DNA from: Ophioderma brevispina
Taxonomy: Eukaryota > Echinodermata > Ophiuroidea > Amphilepidida > Ophiodermatidae
Direction: 5' to 3'
Assembly: GCA_023653785.1 (NCBI GenBank)
Contig: JAMKCH010014212.1
Location: 1-64,000, forward strand
DNA length: 64,000 bases
Shown: one piece after another, positions 58,761-64,000 of the stretch
Layout: each line of letters starts with the position of its first letter
How positions within the stretch are numbered: position 1 is the stretch's first letter
Made by a program: the position numbers and the translations under genes
Notes under the pieces: model-generated
Seen by the model: only the letters and a program-made list of their open reading frames with translations
Told to the model about the DNA's origin: nothing
Database searches by the model: none

Positions 58761-61700
58761 TGTACTACGTGTAAAGAGAGCTAGAAAGCAGTAAAAGCTC
58801 TACACCGTTCCTTTAACCGAATGTCGAATTTCCTCCTTCTAATAATTATTGCACAGAAAGGGGACTTTCCCTACGACAGACAAGGCCATATTTATGTGGG
58901 AATCCTTAGGCGCATCTCAATACACTTTGATTTTCTTTCAGTACCTCTCCCTCAGTACCTTTGGCAATTTATTTACTGAGAAAGGATAAGAGCGAGGGAC
59001 TCCGGGCGGAATAAATGCACTCTCGATATGTCACATGGGTATCCGATAAAAAAACCCATGGTATTGATTCAGTTATGATCACATTTATGTTCAATGTAGC
59101 TGAACCTGCCCACAACGTTAATTCGATGGTGATTCAATATTGAAAATGCGCTTGATATGATGACGTAGGTTCAAAGACTTAATGAAGGTCATTGCACCCA
59201 ATGAAGGGCATTACATTTATTTCATTGTTATTTTCGAACCCACTGGTTTCAATCACCTTAATTTTTTTTATAGTTTCTCAACATTATACCTTTTTCATGG
59301 CTTGTTAATCTGTTTGATATATTGCATGAAAACAGTTATACCCTTCAATGGCATAGTGACTGCACCTTCAATTCTTGCTTGCGATACGAATAATGTTACT
59401 TTAAGAAAAAAAGAGAACTTTTTAAACAACGGACATGAATTATTGTGATAATATCCATGCTAGTGTTTGAATCTTCTGATTCATTTTAATATCTTTTAGC
59501 TGATTATGTTTATTATTTTTACAATTTTTGATTGGTTTGTGCTGCTTCCCTCAATGGGAAAATTAATTTCTATATCGTCTAATTTTACACGTCATATTTT
59601 GTGTATAATATCAAAGTTCATCATTTTCAATGATTCATAACTACATGTAGTCTTGAAAATTCATCCAATAACGAAAATACAAGCATTCTGCGTAGTTGTA
59701 ACCAGGATGTTTCTGTGGCATGGTTTACACAAGTGTCTGAAACTAGTGAATTGAATTCGTCCCAAGGAAACTAATATGTCAGCTCATCATGGATGCGTGA
59801 TCATGGATAGGCTTTCATCTCCCCTTTGTCTTAACCTAATAGTGGACAGGTTGATCAGTCAAGCAACTTGTTTTAGTATATCAGTATGGATGACAGAGTT
59901 AAAGCACTGATAAGTTAGGATGACAGAATTAAAACGCTGATTTATTTATAATGTGGAACCGCAGAAAGGGAAGAGTGCGAGGGTTTTGATTTGCACAATT
60001 TTACTGATGATGATTTTGTTTCTCGTTTCGTTTTGAGCGTGAAGATTTTGTTAAATGAACATCTTGATTTACCGAATTTTATTCTTACACTCAACGAATT
60101 TTATTCTTATAGGCTCATAAAGCATATTTGACTTAAAATATTTCTTCAGTTTATTTATGCGCCAGGATCATATTTGACATGGTTAATCTTTGTCTCAAGA
60201 AGCGCGTGGAGGAACACTCTTTCTGATTTGTAATATGGATATGTAACAAATGGGTTGAATTTCTTGTTTGAGATCACTAATTAGCTTAAGTGTTCCTGTT
60301 TCTTTGAGCCATACAATTATAAAAATATTACCTTAAGGGGGAGGTGAAAAGGTTATGGGACCTCTTTGAGGTAATCACTTGATCGCTGAACAGTAAACTA
60401 AGAAATGCTAATGAAGTTTGCATGACAGATAAAAGGGAATAATGACGTATGACTTGAAATTCCCGAATTATGGGAAATAGTTAAAGCATACAGTTAGAGA
60501 TATATGAAATTAATTGCTACTTCACAACAAAAGTTTAAAAAAAAATCGATTTGATATATATAAATAAAAATGAATTTATCTTCAATATTTTTATGATTAT
60601 CATTAGTGCTATTTTAAATGATTTTTGGATAATTAGTAGGAATGTTTTTTTTTGGTTTGCCTTTATTCATATGTAATCTTATTCATATCTAATTTTATAC
60701 AAGCAATATGCAAAATGATTAATTGAAACTACCCCGAAAAAATATATATTTTCTGAAAAAAAAATCAGTCAGACCCTTGTAATTTTTATTAAGGATATGT
60801 GTTTTAACGATATCATAATAACTGTTTAGTTTAATGTATAAAGCAAAAAAACACAATTAACAAACAAAAAAACAAATGACAAGAACAAAAACAAAAACAA
60901 CAATGGGCAATTATTAAGAGGATATATTCTTCCATTGCTAAATCCCTTTAACTAGCTTATGTGGACTGAAATTCTCTTATAAAACTGGCGACAGGTTGAC
61001 TTAGGACCGGAAAGGTAAAGGTGTTAACGGCTAAAGTAGGACACAATATTAGTTTAGCATAGTTCCGCGCGGTGGTTGTAAGTGCTTTATGCATCCTATG
61101 CTGGCTGGGTAAACCACTCAGCTCTATTTTCGGGGCAATTCCCTTCAAATGGAACCTCAAATAATGACCGATCGATGGAGGCGTGATATTTGCTCTGATG
61201 AGAAATGTCTTTCTTTCTGCAGTAATGTTCCAGCTTTAAGCGTAACCTAACGGACCGGGATTATGACATTCCTAACACTATCAAGCCGTTCTACTCATTT
61301 ATCAAGAAATTGGAACGACAAGATTCGGAGCAAGTCCCAGAGAGGGAATAATCAATTAAAACCATTGCTGTTTGTCGATGATTTACATCTACACACCTAC
61401 ACAGTACACACCCTATATCGAGGGAGCCTGTCGCTTCTGATCACCGCGATCCAGACACGTCGCAACTTATTTGGAAATGGTATGTCCAAAGCGGATAAAG
61501 GAAAGATCAAAAGTGGTATGTACGGATTCACAAGTCCTTTAGTATGGTTCAAAGTCCATATCTTGCGGCCGACAAAATCATAATATTCAGGTTTCCTTTT
61601 CATCTCCATTCCATTTCATGTGTCATCATAGTGGCAGGCTATTGGAATGATAAAAATAAGAGATGCGTTGAGTAAGCCATTTACTACTTAAACCGTTTCT

Positions 61701-62254
61701 CAAAGTGCTCATAAATATTATAGCACTCAAGCTGAACGTGACATTTTTCGCTTTTTTGGGGGAATCGCGTGATCCGCGAATCCACTTCGCTTTGAGAAAC
61801 GTTGGGGTTTTACTTTAGAAAGGGAGCGGTCACTATTTTCACCAGGGAGTGGAATGGAGCAATATTTTCCTAAAAAACATCACGTCTCCCCTTCCTTTCG
61901 TTTAAAGGCCTGGACTCAGAGATTTCGAATATTATTTTTTGTGTAATTATGAAAAACTAGTCAACTAGAATAAAGATTAGTAACCTAAAATGAAACAATT
62001 CGAAATTGAGAGAATCGGATTTTCGTTTTGATGCATAAAAATTTCTGTGTAGTATTACGTCCCAGAGGATACTGGTGTATAACAAAAATTTCGGATCCGG
62101 AATTTTATAACAAAGTTGTAATGTTCTACTATGAAGGAATTCGAGTTTAAGCTTAGCAATTTCAAACAGTGATTGGTATATATAGGGATAAGCATTATAT
62201 ACATGCAAAAACAACAATTTTTTTGGAAATGAGGGCGCCCTCCTCAGGAAATCT
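58761..62254. other. AT-rich stretch without a recognisable gene
   Basis: Open frames up to 106 codons (for example plus 61263-61583) show no known motif. CAAAAACAAAA-rich sequence lies at 60844-60905. A G/A-rich CGTTTCTC..GAGAAACG pair (61694-61703, 61791-61801) flanks ~100 bases and may be a small foldback. Confidence 0.4.
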
Positions 62255-62475
62255 CTGAGTAGACCTTTAATACTTCGCATTTCCCTATTGTTCTGTCGTT
62301 CTATACTTGGATCGGCATGATCCCCGGCTTTGTAAAGTGGATTCAGCCTAGCCTTTTTCCAATTCAGGAAAAAATACAGTTGTTTTAGAGAAACGAAGAT
62401 TGATAATATGGGTAATAGGATCAACAATCGAGACACAGCTTTTTTCATAACCTGCAAGATGTTATCAACACCCGT
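62255..62475 (-). mobile_element. Short LINE reverse-transcriptase fragment (N-terminal fingers)
   Basis: Combining two frames, the minus strand reads 'IVDPITHIINL', then NWKKARLNPLYKAGDHADPS. This matches 'I...LT.I.N.SL..G.FP..WK.A...P..K.GD..D...YRP' at the start of the RT domain in CR1/Jockey-type elements. The reading starts near 62470 and is lost below ~62255. One frameshift lies within 'FF..LNWKKA'. Confidence 0.5.
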
Positions 62476-63494
62476 GCTTTGTTTTCATTTAAGGAATTAT
62501 AAGTCAAGGGACACAATCATGACTTAACGTGTTGAACTGAATTGGATCCTTACATTGCATCCTTAGAATACTGTATTCTTGATTATGGGGACTCATGAAA
62601 GTGTTGTCAGCCTTAGTTGTACGGAATATTGTCAGCAAGATTAGGGACCTACATTGGCAACTACTCATTCAAGTATGCGAAATTACTTTGGATCATGCTT
62701 TCATGATCATCAACCTTAATAAGACTTACTTGAGTACATTTACGTTTACTAGGTACTAAATATTCGTATGTGTTTCCAAACTTGCCGTGAGTTATTACCA
62801 TCTTGAGTTATACTCATTATGAATTTCTTCGTATTTTTGATATTCATGTTGACTTTGTTTCGCATAGCTCGATAAGCACTCAGGTGAATGTAGAGCCGGT
62901 TTTGATGGCACTTCTCTTTAAATTGTCGCGCTGCGCATCATGGCAATGATGTCATTGGAAGCCACGGCGATTGAGTTTTTCCTAACGCGCTTGGTCTTTT
63001 CACAGGTGATGCTTATCAGCTATGTTAACAAAAAAATCGCTCAAAAGATCAATCACTTTGTTAACAATCATCATCTAGGTGACAATTTTCAATTTACTGG
63101 ACGAAATATCATTACGGAATCATCTTAATTAACTTTTTGAAGGAGCGACATGTTTATACTTGTGATCATAGTAGCAACTTCTTGTTTTGACCCAGGTTAA
63201 AATAAGTAATCGAATGATCATGAGACCTGTATGACAACGCCACTACTGTTACTGATTTGACATGAGACAGAGATGTGGTCAAGCAAAGATTCAGTATCCT
63301 CGGTTATTCGTGTTGCTTCTGTAATGAGTTGTTCTAAATTAAAGCTATTACAGATATCGCTACAAATACCCTGCTGTAATGAAGCATGGCCAGATGGTTG
63401 CCGTTGGGGTAGTACTGATTAAAGAAGCTTTGCTTGCTGATGACTGTGTACTGATTTTTACCGTCGCCTCCAAAATCTGAGGAGATAAAACAAA
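62476..63494. other. Stretch without a recognisable gene
   Basis: No supported feature. Confidence 0.35.
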
Positions 63495-63495
63495 A

Positions 63496-63558
63496 CATCA
63501 GCGTCGCCAAGGCAATAGTAGTAGTAATCAGCGTCGCCAAGGCAATAGTAGTAGTAAT
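63496..63558 (+). repeat. Two tandem 31-bp units
   Basis: ATCAGCGTCGCCAAGGCAAT followed by AGTAGTAGTA is present twice in a row (about 63498 and 63529). Confidence 0.8.
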
Positions 63559-63689
63559 GAACTACTGCTTGCCAGTGGTTATTTATATATTCATATTCAT
63601 GCACCACACCCTTAAAACAACAGCTTTTGAACAAGCGGCCACCTTCAGAACAATAAAGCGGACCTTCAGCATGATTTAAAGCGGAACCT

Positions 63690-63750
63690 TGGCATGGGAG
63701 GGTGGGGGAAGGGGGGAGTCGCACCCCGCACCCCTGGCTACGGCCCTGCT
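63690..63750. mobile_element. Probable MITE terminus (CAGGGCCGTAGCCAGG type)
   Basis: The right-hand end reads CCCCTGGCTACGGCCCTG (63732-63749), whose complement is a common hAT-like MITE end in marine invertebrates. It is preceded by a G-rich stretch. The matching left end was not found, so this may be a truncated copy. Confidence 0.4.
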
Positions 63751-64000
63751 GACTTTCAAGCGATGCTCGACGTTTCTTTGAAGCCTAAACTTTGTTTTGT
63801 CTAACAATCAGTCTTAGAAAGACTGAAGTTCTTCACCAGCCTGGGCCAAACTCGGGTGTCCCTGCACCAACCATCAGTGGCACAAAGCTTGTCAATTTTG
63901 AGAGTTTTAAGTATCTGGGCAGCACAATGACAAACGATGGCTCCCTTGACAAAGAAATTAACACGCGCATCAACAAAGCAAGCCAAGCTTTAAGAAGACT
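63750..64000 (+). mobile_element. LINE reverse-transcriptase fragment, continuing past the window end
   Basis: The plus strand reads, after an early frame slip, 'LRKTEVLHQPGPNSGVPAP', then TISGTKLVNFESFKYLGSTM, then TNDGSLDKEINTRINKASQA and LRRL at the edge. This is the 'KTEVL.QP......P.I...G..L..V..F.YLGS..S..G..D.EI..RI.KA..A..RL' segment downstream of the YADD box in RTE-like or related non-LTR elements of echinoderms and other invertebrates. It is open for the last ~65 codons. The upstream part is cut by the MITE end at 63750. Confidence 0.72.

Overview
The window looks like animal nuclear DNA, probably from a marine invertebrate. No long intact ORF, operon or ribosome-binding-site pattern is present. 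It is AT-rich, full of inverted-repeat transposons, microsatellites, homopolymer runs and decayed reverse transcriptases. The octamer TAGGCCTA and close variants recur (near 15857, 16010, 17480, 24010 and 54955), which I associate with echinoderm-like genomes; this is a weak taxonomic hint. Repeat copies differ by many 1-base insertions and deletions, so some frameshifts may be assembly errors rather than true lesions.

Layout. 0-10.2 kb: one minus-strand reverse-transcriptase pseudogene cut into three pieces (9662-10160, 3641-5187, 240-645) by two copies, in opposite orientation, of a ~3 kb transposon whose ends resemble TTACAACAAG. The second copy carries a further 1.6 kb insertion. 10.2-25.3 kb: mostly non-coding, with several foldback (MITE-like) elements, an ACT microsatellite next to a 1.4 kb terminal-inverted-repeat element, and local tandem duplications. 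25.3-31.3 kb: repeat-rich, with a 1.3 kb block present twice and a 0.5 kb block present twice, an ~80-bp minisatellite and nested MITEs. Both copies of the 1.3 kb block carry the Cys-rich tail of a nuclease-like gene.

31.6-39.6 kb holds the most interesting coding remains: two minus-strand pseudogenes of related, large metazoan proteins that combine a FEN1/XPG-like PIN nuclease domain (with an H3TH 'GCDTTS..GIGK' motif) and, in complete members, a C-terminal CXC cysteine-rich domain. The upstream one is split by a 2.7 kb element with palindromic ends that itself carries a SINE and a poly-C tract.

39.5-51.3 kb is a graveyard of non-LTR retrotransposons (LINEs): three copies of a LINE 3' end, a GC-rich RT C-terminal half, an RT core with a YAYD variant of the catalytic box, and an endonuclease-RT remnant. 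These sit among a ~350-bp tandem repeat rich in AAGATGGCGGC-type motifs. 51.3-64 kb is repeat-poor and AT-rich. It contains one 290-bp foldback element, microsatellites, one candidate terminal exon (58635-58760), a short LINE RT fragment and a LINE RT fragment that runs off the end of the window.

I see no intact protein-coding gene, no rRNA, no convincing functional tRNA and no CRISPR array. The genes here do not work together as a pathway; the pattern is one of repeated nested insertion. The PIN-CXC family is the best candidate for a poorly described system.
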